From Caldisericum exile_A (GTDB taxonomy: Bacteria > Caldisericota > Caldisericia > Caldisericales > Caldisericaceae): a DNA stretch of 64,000 bases. Where the stretch lies: NCBI RefSeq assembly GCF_047785965.1, contig NZ_JBLOBF010000006.1, positions 1 to 64,000 of the forward strand, read 5' to 3'. Numbering within the stretch: position 1 is the stretch's first letter; every line of letters starts with the position of its first letter. The notes beneath the pieces were generated by a model. It was not told the DNA's origin. It saw only the letters and a list, made by a program, of their open reading frames with translations, and made no database searches. Position numbers and translations under genes: made by a program. Shown in pieces: positions 34,937 to 44,616 of the stretch.

Positions 34937-35884
34937 ATGAAAATTTTTGACCTTTTTAACGCTTGGCTTTTAAAAATTTTCACAAAAGGTAAAGAAACAA
35001 GGAAACAAATAGGTTATCTTGAGGCCTGGGTAAGTATCATAGGAAATGTTGCCCTTGCTTTTTTCAAATTTGTTGCAGGAATATTCCTCAATAGCCTTTC
35101 GCTAATTGCCGATGCGTGGCATTCACTTTCAGATGTCTTAACTTCAGTTATTGTCCTTGTAGGATTTAAGGTCGGCGAAAAGCCTCCGGACAAAGAGCAC
35201 CCTTTCGGACATGGAAGATTCGAACTTTTGGCTACTTTTTTAATAGCGCTATTGCTTGGAATTGTAGCATATGATTTAGGAAAATCTGCAATATTTAGGA
35301 TTATAAAGCCAGAGCATGTAGAATTTAATTTGATAATACTCATAGTTTTGATTCTATCTGCTTTATTTAAGGAGTGGATGGCGCACTTTTCAATATTCTT
35401 GGGACGAAGAATAAACTCAAGTTCACTTATCGCAGATGCATGGCACCACCGATCTGATGCAATTGCAACACTGTTTGTTGCAGTTGGCCTCATATTCTCG
35501 AAGTTTGGGATATACAGGGTAGATGGTATTCTTGCGTTGGGTGTTGCCTTACTCATTGTATGGGTTGCAGTTCAACTTCTAATAAGTTCAAGCAATTCTC
35601 TTATAGGAGTTGCACCAGACCCTAATCTAATTAATAAGATACACGATGCCGCTTTTACAGTCCCGGGGGTTACAAACATCCACGAGATTTACGTGCATGA
35701 TTATGTCACAAACAAAATTATATCACTACATGTAGAAGTCAAAGACGACCTAACCGTTGAGGAAGCACACAATATTGCAAATTCAGTAGAAGAAGTCGTT
35801 CAAAAGGCAACAGGCGCATACAATGTTACTGTGCACATAGACCCATTGGGAAGAACAAGGAAAGAGGAAGAAAATAAATCCTAA
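34937..35884 (+). CDS. Cation diffusion facilitator metal transporter
   Basis: 315 residues with the complete CDF metal sites: IADAWHSLSDVLTS in helix 2, HPFGHGRFE after helix 3 and IADAWHHRSDAIAT in helix 5. A C-terminal domain (about 215-315) contains HEIYVHDY and HVEVKDDLTVEEAH. It probably exports zinc, iron or manganese. Unlike the CDF protein at 31.7 kb it keeps both HxxxD motifs. The stop overlaps the end of the convergent iorA gene by four bases. Confidence 0.88.
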   Translation: MKIFDLFNAWLLKIFTKGKETRKQIGYLEAWVSIIGNVALAFFKFVAGIFLNSLSLIADAWHSLSDVLTSVIVLVGFKVGEKPPDKEHPFGHGRFELLATFLIALLLGIVAYDLGKSAIFRIIKPEHVEFNLIILIVLILSALFKEWMAHFSIFLGRRINSSSLIADAWHHRSDAIATLFVAVGLIFSKFGIYRVDGILALGVALLIVWVAVQLLISSSNSLIGVAPDPNLINKIHDAAFTVPGVTNIHEIYVHDYVTNKIISLHVEVKDDLTVEEAHNIANSVEEVVQKATGAYNVTVHIDPLGRTRKEEENKS

Positions 35885-37719
35885 ATCTTTCGCACTTTTA
35901 TGGCTTTTTCAGGGCAGGTCTGCACGCACACAGCACAGCCATCACACAGAAACTCATCAATCTGAACCTTATGATCCTCCGTTACATACATTGCAGGACA
36001 CGCAATCTCATTTATGCAATTCATACAACCAGTGCACTTTTCAAGGTCAACAACAAAGGTATATTTTTTCTTTGGGACAATAAGCGCACACTCCCTCTTT
36101 GAAATTACTACACTCACGCCTTCTGTATTGAGTGCCTCTTTTACGGCTTCAGTTGACATTTTTAGATTATAAGGATCAACCGTTTTCACATAATCAACAC
36201 CAATTCCCTTAACAACACTTTCAATATCAATTTTTCTTTTACCCTCTTCGTCAAGACCTGGGTTCGGCTGAGCGCCTGTCATTGCGGTAGTCCTATTATC
36301 AAGAATAACTAATGTAAAATTGTCTTTGTTGTGAACCGCATTTATAAGCGCAGGAATCCCTGCATGGAAGAATGTTGAATCGCCTATGAAAGCAATGACT
36401 TTCTTACCAGAAAATTTTGATAATCCCGATGCAGTGCCTACACTTGAACCCATCGAAAGAAGATAATCAGCCATATTAAATGGTGCATTTATGGAAAGCG
36501 TGTAACACCCAATATCGTTTGGATAAATTGCATCAATCCCTAATTCATTAACTGCTCTTTTCACTGCATCATACATCCCTCTATGTGGACATCCTGGGCA
36601 AAAAACAGGAGGACGTACTGCAAGTGGCAACTCTGTCTTTAATGGTTTTGGCCGTTCGAAGTTTACTCCTAAAATATGCTCCAAGGCGCTTTCGATTATA
36701 TCCTGGTTGTATTCATAGGCAATTGGTAATGTTCCATCAAGTTTTCCATAAACTTTTTTATTTAGTCCATATCTTCCAAGAATATAATAGATCTCTTTTT
36801 CCATTATAGGATCGACTTCTTCAACAACAAGGATTTTCTCTTTATTTTTCATCGCCTCCATCACAAGTTTCTCAGGGAAAGGATAGGTAAGCGTAAGTTT
36901 AAGAACCATTGCTTTGAGGTTTCTTTCGGCAAGTGCATCCATTATGTAATTGAAAGAAACCCCAGATACGATAATAAGAAGCCCTGTATCAATTTTGCCG
37001 TCAACCTCAATCAGTTTGTTAAATACGCTTTCGTTTGCAATATATTCTGCCTTTTTGAGTTTTTCTATGATTTCTCCCTTTGATCTGTATGCATTGGAAG
37101 GTACAGGCACTAGTTTTGCTGGATCTCTTATAAACTCGCCTTGAGGAAAATTTGTAAATATATCGCCCAGTTCAACTACACCTCTCATGTGGGCAACACG
37201 GGTTGTAGTTCTAAAAAGAATCGGAAGCCTTACCTTCTCTGAAACCATAAAGGCATAAGGCATTAAGTCTTTCATTTCCTGTGGAGTTGACGGTTCAATG
37301 AGCACTACATTCCCCAGTCTTGCATAATGCCTATTATCTTGTTCGTTTTGCGAAGAAAACATTGAAGGATCATCTGCTGACAATACAACAAGCCCACCCC
37401 TAATATCCGTATAGGCAAGTGACATAAACGAGTCCGATGCAACGTTAAGCCCCACATGTTTAAACCAAACAAAACTTCTCAACCCCGATACAGAGCCAGA
37501 TGCTGCAACTTCAAGCGCAACTTTTTCGTTTACAGAAAATTCAAAGTATATACCTAATTCCTTGTAAATTTCATAAAAGGTATCGCCAATTTCAGAGGAA
37601 GGTGTACCGGGATATGTTGCTGTAACTGCAACTCCACCCTCAATTGCTCCTCTAACAACGGCCTCATTTCCAAGCAAAAATAACCTTTCTCCACTTTTTT
37701 TAGAAATCAATGGATGCAT
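35881..37719 (-). CDS. iorA: Indolepyruvate:ferredoxin oxidoreductase alpha subunit
   Basis: 612 residues: a pyrimidine-binding domain with TYPGTPSSEIGDTFYE (34-49), a middle domain, a thiamine-diphosphate domain with FCPGCPHRGMYDAV and GDSTFFHAG, and a C-terminal two-cluster ferredoxin domain (CTGCMNC, CPAMY, CDGCAVCVQTCP). With IorB it oxidises aryl pyruvates to aryl-acetyl-CoA and reduces ferredoxin. No iorB is in the window; the gene stands alone with a downstream convergent neighbour. Confidence 0.9.
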   Translation of the reverse strand: MHPLISKKSGERLFLLGNEAVVRGAIEGGVAVTATYPGTPSSEIGDTFYEIYKELGIYFEFSVNEKVALEVAASGSVSGLRSFVWFKHVGLNVASDSFMSLAYTDIRGGLVVLSADDPSMFSSQNEQDNRHYARLGNVVLIEPSTPQEMKDLMPYAFMVSEKVRLPILFRTTTRVAHMRGVVELGDIFTNFPQGEFIRDPAKLVPVPSNAYRSKGEIIEKLKKAEYIANESVFNKLIEVDGKIDTGLLIIVSGVSFNYIMDALAERNLKAMVLKLTLTYPFPEKLVMEAMKNKEKILVVEEVDPIMEKEIYYILGRYGLNKKVYGKLDGTLPIAYEYNQDIIESALEHILGVNFERPKPLKTELPLAVRPPVFCPGCPHRGMYDAVKRAVNELGIDAIYPNDIGCYTLSINAPFNMADYLLSMGSSVGTASGLSKFSGKKVIAFIGDSTFFHAGIPALINAVHNKDNFTLVILDNRTTAMTGAQPNPGLDEEGKRKIDIESVVKGIGVDYVKTVDPYNLKMSTEAVKEALNTEGVSVVISKRECALIVPKKKYTFVVDLEKCTGCMNCINEIACPAMYVTEDHKVQIDEFLCDGCAVCVQTCPEKAIKVRKI

Positions 37720-37784
37720 TTTTCCACCCCTTTCCTATCATGCCACCACATTTTATATGAAAATTACATTTTTAAAAAATAAAA

Positions 37785-37805
37785 GGAGGGCTTTTTACAC
37801 CCTCC
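37785..37805 (-). terminator. Terminator after the DUF2892 gene
   Basis: GGAGGG and CCCTCC pair around a nine-base loop; on the minus strand TTTTATTTTTTAAAAA follows. Confidence 0.7.
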
Positions 37806-37825
37806 CAATTATAAAAGTTAGAATT

Positions 37826-38035
37826 TTACTTTCTTGTTGAAATGCCAAGAAGTTGATATACAAGACAAAAACCAGTAAGACCGGTAACAAGCGCAATAAC
37901 ACCAATGATAATAAAAATAACCCTGAGGGTAGGATTAAGTGAAGCAAATATTGAAATAAGAATAAGCACAAGTCCTACAATTATCCTTATAATTCTGTCA
38001 ACATTTCCTTCATTTGGGATAGGACAACCTTTCAT
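37826..38035 (-). CDS. Small DUF2892 inner-membrane protein
   Basis: 69 residues. A short N-terminal part with CPIPNEGNVDRIIRIIVG is followed by two transmembrane helices and a conserved LTGFCLVYQLLGI end. This matches the DUF2892 (YgaP membrane part) family. The function is unknown; rhodanese-linked members suggest sulfur metabolism. It has its own ribosome site (GGAGGTG) and terminator. Confidence 0.8.
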   Translation of the reverse strand: MKGCPIPNEGNVDRIIRIIVGLVLILISIFASLNPTLRVIFIIIGVIALVTGLTGFCLVYQLLGISTRK

Positions 38036-38214
38036 TTTTTCACCTCCATTAAAATTTACTCTTTATTATACGCTTAATTTTGACTTTGTCAATTTAAACA
38101 AAAGAAAGGAAAAGAAGATAATTACTTCCTTATTTTGACTATATGGAGTGAGTTAAAAGTGGAAGCATACTTCTCTCCATAATGGCTGATGTATTATGTG
38201 TCTTCTTTACATGA

Positions 38215-38735
38215 TTGTCATTTCGAAGTCACTCTTCCAATGATTGTCATTTCGACGAACGAAGTGAGAAATCTCCTCCTTTGGGGAAGTTAAAGGGGCA
38301 CTTCCTCCTTCCATCGATTGTCATTTCGAAGGAGCGTAAGCGACTGAGAAATCTCCTCCTTTTGGGAAAGTTAGAAGGGGGAGACTTTAATCCTCCAATG
38401 TAAACAGAGGAGATTCCTCGTGGCTTTGCCACTTCGGAATGACAAACATTTTGAGGGGGGCAACAAATCGCCCCCTCAATACTCCCCCGAGACTGAGGAG
38501 ATTCCTCGCCTTCGGCTTCGGAATGACAAATGAAAGTGGAAAGTTATTCTTTTTGTTTTTAGGGGAAAGTTGGAAGGAGAATGTGTCCTCTTCCAATAAT
38601 TGTCATTTCGAAGGAGCGTAAGCGACTGAGAAATCTCCTCTTTTTGGGGAAGTTAGAAGGGGGAGACTTTTACCCCTTCGAGTAAGCGAGGATTCTCCTT
38701 TTAGAGAAGTTAGAGGGGGTTAATGTTAGATTCTC
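38215..38735. repeat. Mosaic palindromic intergenic repeat cluster 4
   Basis: About 520 bases. It includes the stem-loop ATTTC (38249-38253) / GAAAT (38268-38272), two copies of the ATTTC-GAAGGAGCGTAAGCGACT-GAAAT type, and one of the GGCTTTGCCACTTCGGAATGACA type. It also includes the 3' T-rich module ATTCTTTTTGTTTTTAGGGGAAAG. It lies downstream of macB and the DUF2892 promoter side. Confidence 0.85.
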
Positions 38736-38749
38736 TTCCCCTACATTTT

Positions 38750-39949
38750 TTATTCATACCTCAGTGCTTCAACAGGATTAAGTTTAGAAGCCTTTACTGC
38801 AGGATACACTCCAAAGAATACACCCACTGCGACTGAAACAGTAAAACCCACAATTATTGAGTTTGGCGTTATAGCTGTAGGTGATAATCTACTTGCAAGT
38901 TGTGCTCCAAGCACTCCGATAACAATACCTATCATACCACCTACAACAGTAATAACAATTGACTCAAATAAAAACTGAAGCAAAATATCCATCGAATTTG
39001 CGCCAACTGCCTTTCTTATCCCAATTTCGCGGGTCCGCTCCGCAACTGTTGCAAGCATAATATTCATAATACCAATACCGCCCACAATTAAAGCAATAAG
39101 TCCAATAAGAGTCAATGCAGTTGTCAAAATTGAAGTTGCAGTATTTGCAAGATTAGCAAATTGCTCCATATCCGAGATTGTAAAATTTTCAACACCGTGT
39201 CTGTTTTTAAGAAATGTTGTCACTAATGCAATAAGCACATCCTTTGACATTCCTTTCGGTGGTTTCATATAAATTGCACCCAATGAATTAGTATTAGTTA
39301 GTGAAATGAGTTTAGTGATCGGTATATAAACATTTCTATCAACGCTCCCAAACATAGTATTACCCTGAGGCGCAAGGACACCAATTATATAGAATTTGGT
39401 ATTGAGAAGAGTTATGCTTTTCCCAACCGGCGGTTCTGTTCCAAATAGATCATTTGCAATTTTTGATCCAAGAATTGCATAGTTCATAAAACTATTAACA
39501 TCAGTTGAAGTAAATCCTCTTCCTAAGGCAAGATCATACCCAAGTGCTACAAGAAAATCCTCATTAACTCCACTTACCGTAACTGTAATTTCATTTGCGC
39601 CGACTTTAACTGTAGCTCTTGCCGTTGTAAGAGATGGAGTTGCAACAACTCCCGGAATTTGGCCTTTAAGAAACTTCAAATCATAATAGGTTATAGGTTT
39701 TGTAACAGTACTTCCAATCGAAGAAAATGCTCTTCTTACATCACTTACCTTCCCTGGAGTAATAATTATTGCATCAGAACCAATCTTATTAATGCTTGAA
39801 AGGATTTCTCTTTGCGCACCATATCCAAAAGAAGTAATGAGTATAAGAGACGCAACACCCACAATAATACCAAGCGTTGAGAGGATAGATCTTAATCTAT
39901 TAAGCCTCAGAGAATTAAACGCCATTCTGAGAATTCTAAGAATTTTCAT
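38750..39949 (-). CDS. MacB-type ABC transporter permease (FtsX family)
   Basis: 399 residues. An N-terminal helix, a large extracytoplasmic MacB_PCD domain (about 45-245) and a C-terminal three-helix FtsX domain with VGGIGIMNIMLATVAERTREIGIRKAVGA are present. The start is set at 39949 because AGGGGGAT lies upstream; the longer frame from 40000 runs deep into the ATPase gene. With the ATPase and the HlyD-like adaptor it forms a tripartite-like exporter for peptides, lipoproteins or antibiotics. Confidence 0.85.
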   Translation of the reverse strand: MKILRILRMAFNSLRLNRLRSILSTLGIIVGVASLILITSFGYGAQREILSSINKIGSDAIIITPGKVSDVRRAFSSIGSTVTKPITYYDLKFLKGQIPGVVATPSLTTARATVKVGANEITVTVSGVNEDFLVALGYDLALGRGFTSTDVNSFMNYAILGSKIANDLFGTEPPVGKSITLLNTKFYIIGVLAPQGNTMFGSVDRNVYIPITKLISLTNTNSLGAIYMKPPKGMSKDVLIALVTTFLKNRHGVENFTISDMEQFANLANTATSILTTALTLIGLIALIVGGIGIMNIMLATVAERTREIGIRKAVGANSMDILLQFLFESIVITVVGGMIGIVIGVLGAQLASRLSPTAITPNSIIVGFTVSVAVGVFFGVYPAVKASKLNPVEALRYE

Positions 39950-40664
39950 ATATATCCCCCTCGACTTCATAAACGGCCCTATTAATTTCTTCACCTTCAA
40001 TAAGTCCGTCTTTTATCTTAATTATCCTCTCAGTAAATCTTGTGATATTAAGGTCATGTGTTACTATGATCTCTGTCATACCTTCTTTATGAAGCTCCTT
40101 TAAAATCTTTAGAATCTCAAGCCCAGTCTTCGAATCAAGGTTTCCTGTTGGTTCATCTGCAAAAAGAATTTTTGGATTGTTTATTAATGCCCTTGCAATT
40201 GCAACTCTCTGCATCTCACCACCTGAAAGTTGAGTAGAACGATTTCTTACTCTATTTTTCAGTCCGAATTTTTCAAGAAGTTCATATGCCCTTTTTGTTG
40301 CACTTCTTAAATCTCCGTTTGGACTATACTGCACAGGCAAAAGCACATTTTCAAGCACGGTAAGATGTGGAAGAAGGTTAAAAGTCTGAAATACAAAACC
40401 TATTTTTTCGTTTCTAATACGAGATAACTCATAATCATTGAGTTTAGATACATTAACTCCCATAAGAAGATACTCACCACTTGTAGGTGTATCGAGACAA
40501 CCTAAGATATGCATCAACGTGGATTTTCCAGAGCCAGATGGTCCAATAATTGAAATGAGTTCTCCCTCTTGTACATTTAGACTCACACCTCTTAGCGCAG
40601 GAATCTCAACTTCACCTAATGTGTAAACCTTCATAAGATTTCTTGCTTCAATTAAGTAAGACAT
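39936..40664 (-). CDS. MacB/LolD-type ABC transporter ATPase
   Basis: 242 residues. Walker A GPSGSGKS (about 38-45), Q-loop FQ, signature LSGGE, Walker B ILFADEPTGNLD and H-loop VTHDL are intact. It drives the FtsX-type permease encoded next, which it overlaps by 14 bases, and follows the adaptor gene by three bases. Confidence 0.88.
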   Translation of the reverse strand: MSYLIEARNLMKVYTLGEVEIPALRGVSLNVQEGELISIIGPSGSGKSTLMHILGCLDTPTSGEYLLMGVNVSKLNDYELSRIRNEKIGFVFQTFNLLPHLTVLENVLLPVQYSPNGDLRSATKRAYELLEKFGLKNRVRNRSTQLSGGEMQRVAIARALINNPKILFADEPTGNLDSKTGLEILKILKELHKEGMTEIIVTHDLNITRFTERIIKIKDGLIEGEEINRAVYEVEGDIYENS

Positions 40665-40667
40665 GCC

Positions 40668-41894
40668 CTATCCTCCAAAAGGTGAATTCGAAGTTGTGCT
40701 ATTTGCATTTGGTATAAGAAGAATTGTATCTCCTTCACTTAATCCGCTTACAATTTCAACATATGCATTTGAGGAAATCCCTGTCTTCACCTCAACCCTT
40801 TGAACCTTACCATTTACAACTTTATCCACAAATGTACGCCCGTCTGCAAGAGTTACAACTGATGAAATTGGCACAGCAAGAACATGTTTCTTAGAACTTG
40901 TAATAACAAGAATATTTGCTGACATTCCAGATTTTATATTTGGATTTGATTCATCCACTTGAACCTTCACAACATATGCAGAGCCACCTTGAATGTTCAT
41001 TTTTTTAAGTCCAACAAACGAAACTTGACCTTTAAGAGTTATTTGAGGTACTGCATCAAAGGTAATTGTTGCATTCTCTCCTACTCTTAGTTTCGGCATA
41101 TCAATTTCATCTGCATAGGCAGTGATAAGAAATCCCCTTGGATTACCAACAATAGCAACAGGCATGCCCACTTGAACTGGCGCATTCACTGATGCATTCA
41201 TTGTTAGGACGATACCATCAATTGGACTTCTTATAACATAATCATTAAGCGACTTTGCTGCTACATCTAAAGATGCCTTTGCTTGATCAAGCTGTATTTT
41301 TACTTGTTCTAATTTAAGATTGAAATTATCAAGTTGTCTTTTTGCATTATCAACTTGAATTTTTGCATTATTGAGTGTTGACTCAGCTTGAATCAACTGT
41401 TGCTCTGCTTGTTTCTTTTGCATGTCTGTTGCCTTATCACTTCCCATTACAGAATCATAATTTGCCTTTGCTACATCATAGGAAGCCTGTGCGACTTTAA
41501 GGTTATTTTCTGCTTGTTTAACGCTATTTTCAAGATCTGCCTTCGATTTTAAGGTAAGTTCATAAGAAACTTTTGCATTTTGATAGTTTGCATTTGCATT
41601 TTGATATGATAGATTTGCCTGTGTTGAATCAATTTCGAGAATCTTTTCGCCCCTTCTTACAAGTGAACCTTCACTTACAAAAACATTTTTTACAATTCCT
41701 GATACCTTGGGATACACATTTTCTTCATCAATATAGAAAACTGTACCTGTTAAATTCACTTCTGAATTTAGATTCATGTAAGATACCGTGTAAGTTGACG
41801 AAGTTAAGTTGGGAGAAGTTGAAACTCTTGCACAACCAACCGATAAAAATATTAATGCAAAAATAATTAAAGCAGTTAAGAGTTTATTTTTCAT
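40668..41894 (-). CDS. HlyD/MacA-type adaptor lipoprotein
   Basis: 408 residues. Lipoprotein signal with LSVGC (Cys near 21). Lipoyl-like halves (NVYPKVSGIVKNVFVSEGSLVRRGEKILEID and DYVIRSPIDGIVLTMNASVNAPV) flank a long coiled coil (about 85-200, with many Gln, Lys and Ala repeats). Beta-barrel and membrane-proximal domains follow. It links the ABC pump to the exterior. It is the first gene of the three-gene exporter operon. Confidence 0.86.
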   Translation of the reverse strand: MKNKLLTALIIFALIFLSVGCARVSTSPNLTSSTYTVSYMNLNSEVNLTGTVFYIDEENVYPKVSGIVKNVFVSEGSLVRRGEKILEIDSTQANLSYQNANANYQNAKVSYELTLKSKADLENSVKQAENNLKVAQASYDVAKANYDSVMGSDKATDMQKKQAEQQLIQAESTLNNAKIQVDNAKRQLDNFNLKLEQVKIQLDQAKASLDVAAKSLNDYVIRSPIDGIVLTMNASVNAPVQVGMPVAIVGNPRGFLITAYADEIDMPKLRVGENATITFDAVPQITLKGQVSFVGLKKMNIQGGSAYVVKVQVDESNPNIKSGMSANILVITSSKKHVLAVPISSVVTLADGRTFVDKVVNGKVQRVEVKTGISSNAYVEIVSGLSEGDTILLIPNANSTTSNSPFGG

Positions 41895-42001
41895 AATTCC
41901 TCCTAATATACCATATAATTTTTAATTTTTTACATCTATTTTTATTATATGCAAAATTTATTACATACAAAGCTTGCAAAAATTGATTAATCTACTTCTA
42001 A

Positions 42002-42844
42002 CTAAACAAATTCATTTACAATATCCTTGAGGTCTGGGATGTTCCGCTCATAGAAAAGATTTTTTTCTTTCAAAACTAAATCTTCATAAGTTGGAAGTTC
42101 ATTTTTAAAGAATATGCCTGTTGGAATCTTTTCACCCCATTCAAGTGATTTTTGAAGTGCCACATTAAAATCATTAGGTTTATAATCTGTATCTTCTAAC
42201 TTATAAACTCGCTCTTTATAGTATTGGTAAGTGTTATTAAATGTGACACAAGGCTGAAGTACCTCAACAAAAGCGAAACCCTTATGTTTCATCATTTCTT
42301 CGAATATGTATTGAAGGTGTTTTATATCTCCCGAAAAACCTCTTGCAACAAATGTTGCCTGTGATACAAGCATAAGAGTTATAGGATTTATTGGGTTTTC
42401 AGGATTGCCATATGGAGTTGACCTACTTTTAAATCCCTTTGGAGAAGTTGGAGTAAATTGCCCTGTTGTAAGACCATAAACTGAGTTATTGTGAAGAATA
42501 AGCTTAGCGTTAGAATTTCTTCTTGCTATGTGGATAGTATGTGACATTCCTTCGGCAAACGCATCGCCATCGCCAACAAACCCAATTGGAATTAGTGACG
42601 GATTTGCAAGCTTTATGCCTGTTAAAAGTGGAGGTACACGCCCATGAATTGTATGAAATGAATTCAAGTGATAGTAGTTTGTTATATATCCATAACAACC
42701 GATACCTGAAACAAGCACAATATTTTCCTTTTTAATTGATCCTTCTTCTATCTCTTTTTCTAAAACACTTTTAAGGGCATTGTATATTCCAAAATTTCCA
42801 CAACCAGGACACCATTGAATTTTCCTATCCGTTGCAAGGTTCAT
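42002..42844 (-). CDS. korB: 2-oxoacid:ferredoxin oxidoreductase beta subunit
   Basis: 280 residues. The thiamine-diphosphate site is WCPGCGNFGIYNAL (about 11-24) and GFVGDGDAFAEGMSH (about 90-104), followed by LILHNNSVYGLTTGQ. It catalyses oxidative decarboxylation of a 2-oxoacid to acyl-CoA with ferredoxin together with the alpha subunit encoded upstream, which it overlaps by four bases. 2-oxoglutarate is the most likely substrate, but other 2-oxoacids cannot be excluded. Confidence 0.85.
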   Translation of the reverse strand: MNLATDRKIQWCPGCGNFGIYNALKSVLEKEIEEGSIKKENIVLVSGIGCYGYITNYYHLNSFHTIHGRVPPLLTGIKLANPSLIPIGFVGDGDAFAEGMSHTIHIARRNSNAKLILHNNSVYGLTTGQFTPTSPKGFKSRSTPYGNPENPINPITLMLVSQATFVARGFSGDIKHLQYIFEEMMKHKGFAFVEVLQPCVTFNNTYQYYKERVYKLEDTDYKPNDFNVALQKSLEWGEKIPTGIFFKNELPTYEDLVLKEKNLFYERNIPDLKDIVNEFV

Positions 42845-44478
42845 TTCAACACCTCCTCAAATATGCTTCTTAATTCCCAAGGGCTAAATGGCCTTCCATC
42901 ATATTTTAAAACCCTTTTATCAATATTCCTTCCTATTTTTCTCTCGAAAAGGTCTGCAAACTGACCGAATGAATTTTGCTCAACAGATATGATTTTTTTG
43001 ACATGGGCAATCTCTTCTAAAACTGCCTCTTTAGGAAATGGCTCTAAAGAAACAACCTGAATAAACTTTATTGGAAAACCTTCTATTGCCTCAAGGATTG
43101 CACCCTTAGGAGACCCAAAAGATACAACTGCAATATCCCCTTCATTAAAAACATTTATAAATTTCATCAATTTGAAATCTTCCTCAATTGTTTTCATTTT
43201 TAAGAGACGCTTTTCTTTCATCTTGATCAAGGTTTCAGGCAAACTTGATGAATAACCTTCTTCTGTATGCTCTGTTGAATTTACATGCACAATAACATCA
43301 GGTGTTCCCGGGGGTGCAAATGGAGAAATACCATCTATTGTAATTTTATATCTATGGTAAGGTCCATCGAAGTCTTTATCGTAGGTTTTTATCATCAGTG
43401 GATAATTGTTTGAGAAAGGAATATCTGTTGTTCTTGCACTTTCTGAAATGTGCTTATCTGAAAGTACTATTACAGGTGTCTGATACCATAAAGCAAATTG
43501 AAATGCCTTTGCAGTTAACTCAAATGCCTCTTCAATATCTCCTGGTGCAAGTACAATACGCGGAAATTCCCCATGCCCAATATTTAAAGCAAGGTTTAAA
43601 TCGCTTTGCTCAGTGTAAGTTGGCGCACCTGTTGAAGGTCCAACCCTTTGCACATCAAGAATAACAATAGGTAATTCAACCGCACCTGCAAGACTTATCG
43701 TCTCCCCCATAAGGTCAAGCCCTGCACCAGATGTTCCAACCATTGAGGGGACTCCTGCATAGGCACTTCCCAACGCAAGGTTTATCGCAGCAATCTCATC
43801 TTCAAGTTGAAGTGCAATAATTCCTAACCTATCCGCATTCTTTGCAAGAAATTCAAGTAAAGTTGAAGATGGAGTGATAGGATATGCTGCATACACCTTC
43901 ATTCCTGAGCGTACTGCCCCAAGCCCTATTGCATCATTTCCATACAGAAGAGGCTTTGGTGTTTTCTCGCCTTTGATAAGATGAATATTGTTGAAATTTT
44001 TCTCCCTTGCGTATTCAAAACCAATTCTAAAAAGTTCGATGTTCTTTGGTGCATTTTTTCCAAGGTCGTCTTCGATTACATCTTCAACAAAGTTCTGTGG
44101 AATACCCAACATAAATGTGAGAACTCCTAACACAATCGACGGCTTCATAAAAGGTTCAGCATCTGCTTTTTTTATAACTTCATCATATGGAAAATCATTT
44201 AGAGTTAAAGTAAAACAATTTTCTTTTGCTTTATCCTTATATTTTTCAAATACATCCATATGGAAGGCAAACATATAGTCAAATCTATTGAAGGATGTGT
44301 GGATTTCCTTCGTTGAGACTCTTATCTCCGAGTAATCTGTTCCTCCGCGTATAATCGATCCATAATCGTTCATAATAAATACATGGTAACCATATCTATT
44401 GAATACCTTACCAATGAGCATTGAGCCACGCTTGATGCCTTCGCCAGCTTGACCTCCGATAAAGATTGAAAAGTCCAT
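42841..44478 (-). CDS. korA: 2-oxoacid:ferredoxin oxidoreductase, fused gamma-alpha subunit
   Basis: 545 residues. Residues 1-180 form the gamma domain (GGQAGEGIKRGSMLIGKVFNRYGY), and residues 190-545 the alpha domain with AYPITPSSTLLEFLA and the TSGAGLDLMGE loop. The fusion is common in KorA/OorA proteins. It transfers the acyl group to CoA and electrons to ferredoxin with KorB. A TATAAT lies about 25 bases upstream of the ATG. The promoter region is shared with the divergent dnaA gene and holds a DnaA box. Confidence 0.87.
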   Translation of the reverse strand: MDFSIFIGGQAGEGIKRGSMLIGKVFNRYGYHVFIMNDYGSIIRGGTDYSEIRVSTKEIHTSFNRFDYMFAFHMDVFEKYKDKAKENCFTLTLNDFPYDEVIKKADAEPFMKPSIVLGVLTFMLGIPQNFVEDVIEDDLGKNAPKNIELFRIGFEYAREKNFNNIHLIKGEKTPKPLLYGNDAIGLGAVRSGMKVYAAYPITPSSTLLEFLAKNADRLGIIALQLEDEIAAINLALGSAYAGVPSMVGTSGAGLDLMGETISLAGAVELPIVILDVQRVGPSTGAPTYTEQSDLNLALNIGHGEFPRIVLAPGDIEEAFELTAKAFQFALWYQTPVIVLSDKHISESARTTDIPFSNNYPLMIKTYDKDFDGPYHRYKITIDGISPFAPPGTPDVIVHVNSTEHTEEGYSSSLPETLIKMKEKRLLKMKTIEEDFKLMKFINVFNEGDIAVVSFGSPKGAILEAIEGFPIKFIQVVSLEPFPKEAVLEEIAHVKKIISVEQNSFGQFADLFERKIGRNIDKRVLKYDGRPFSPWELRSIFEEVLK

Positions 44479-44545
44479 CTAAAAGCCTCCTTTCAAATTC
44501 ATCTTTTAAATTATAAACAAAACTGTTTTCAGATAAAAACTTTCA

Positions 44546-44608
44546 TGTGGATATTCATAAAACCAATGCTTTAAAACCTTTTTTATTTGTGGAAAACTTT
44601 CATATAAT
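44546..44608 (+). promoter_or_regulatory. dnaA promoter with DnaA boxes
   Basis: TGTGGATAT (44546-44554) and TGTGGAAAA (44588-44596) are DnaA-box-like. The second lies between the -35 area and the -10 box TATAAT (44603-44608), so DnaA could repress its own gene. The -10 box ends eight bases before the ATG at 44617 and no Shine-Dalgarno sequence is visible, so the transcript should be nearly leaderless. Confidence 0.65.
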
Positions 44609-44616
44609 ACTTTTGT

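Noticed and set aside
39950..40000. Longer form of the MacB-type permease
   Set aside because: It would add 17 residues overlapping the ATPase gene in another frame, and the ribosome site belongs to the start at 39949.
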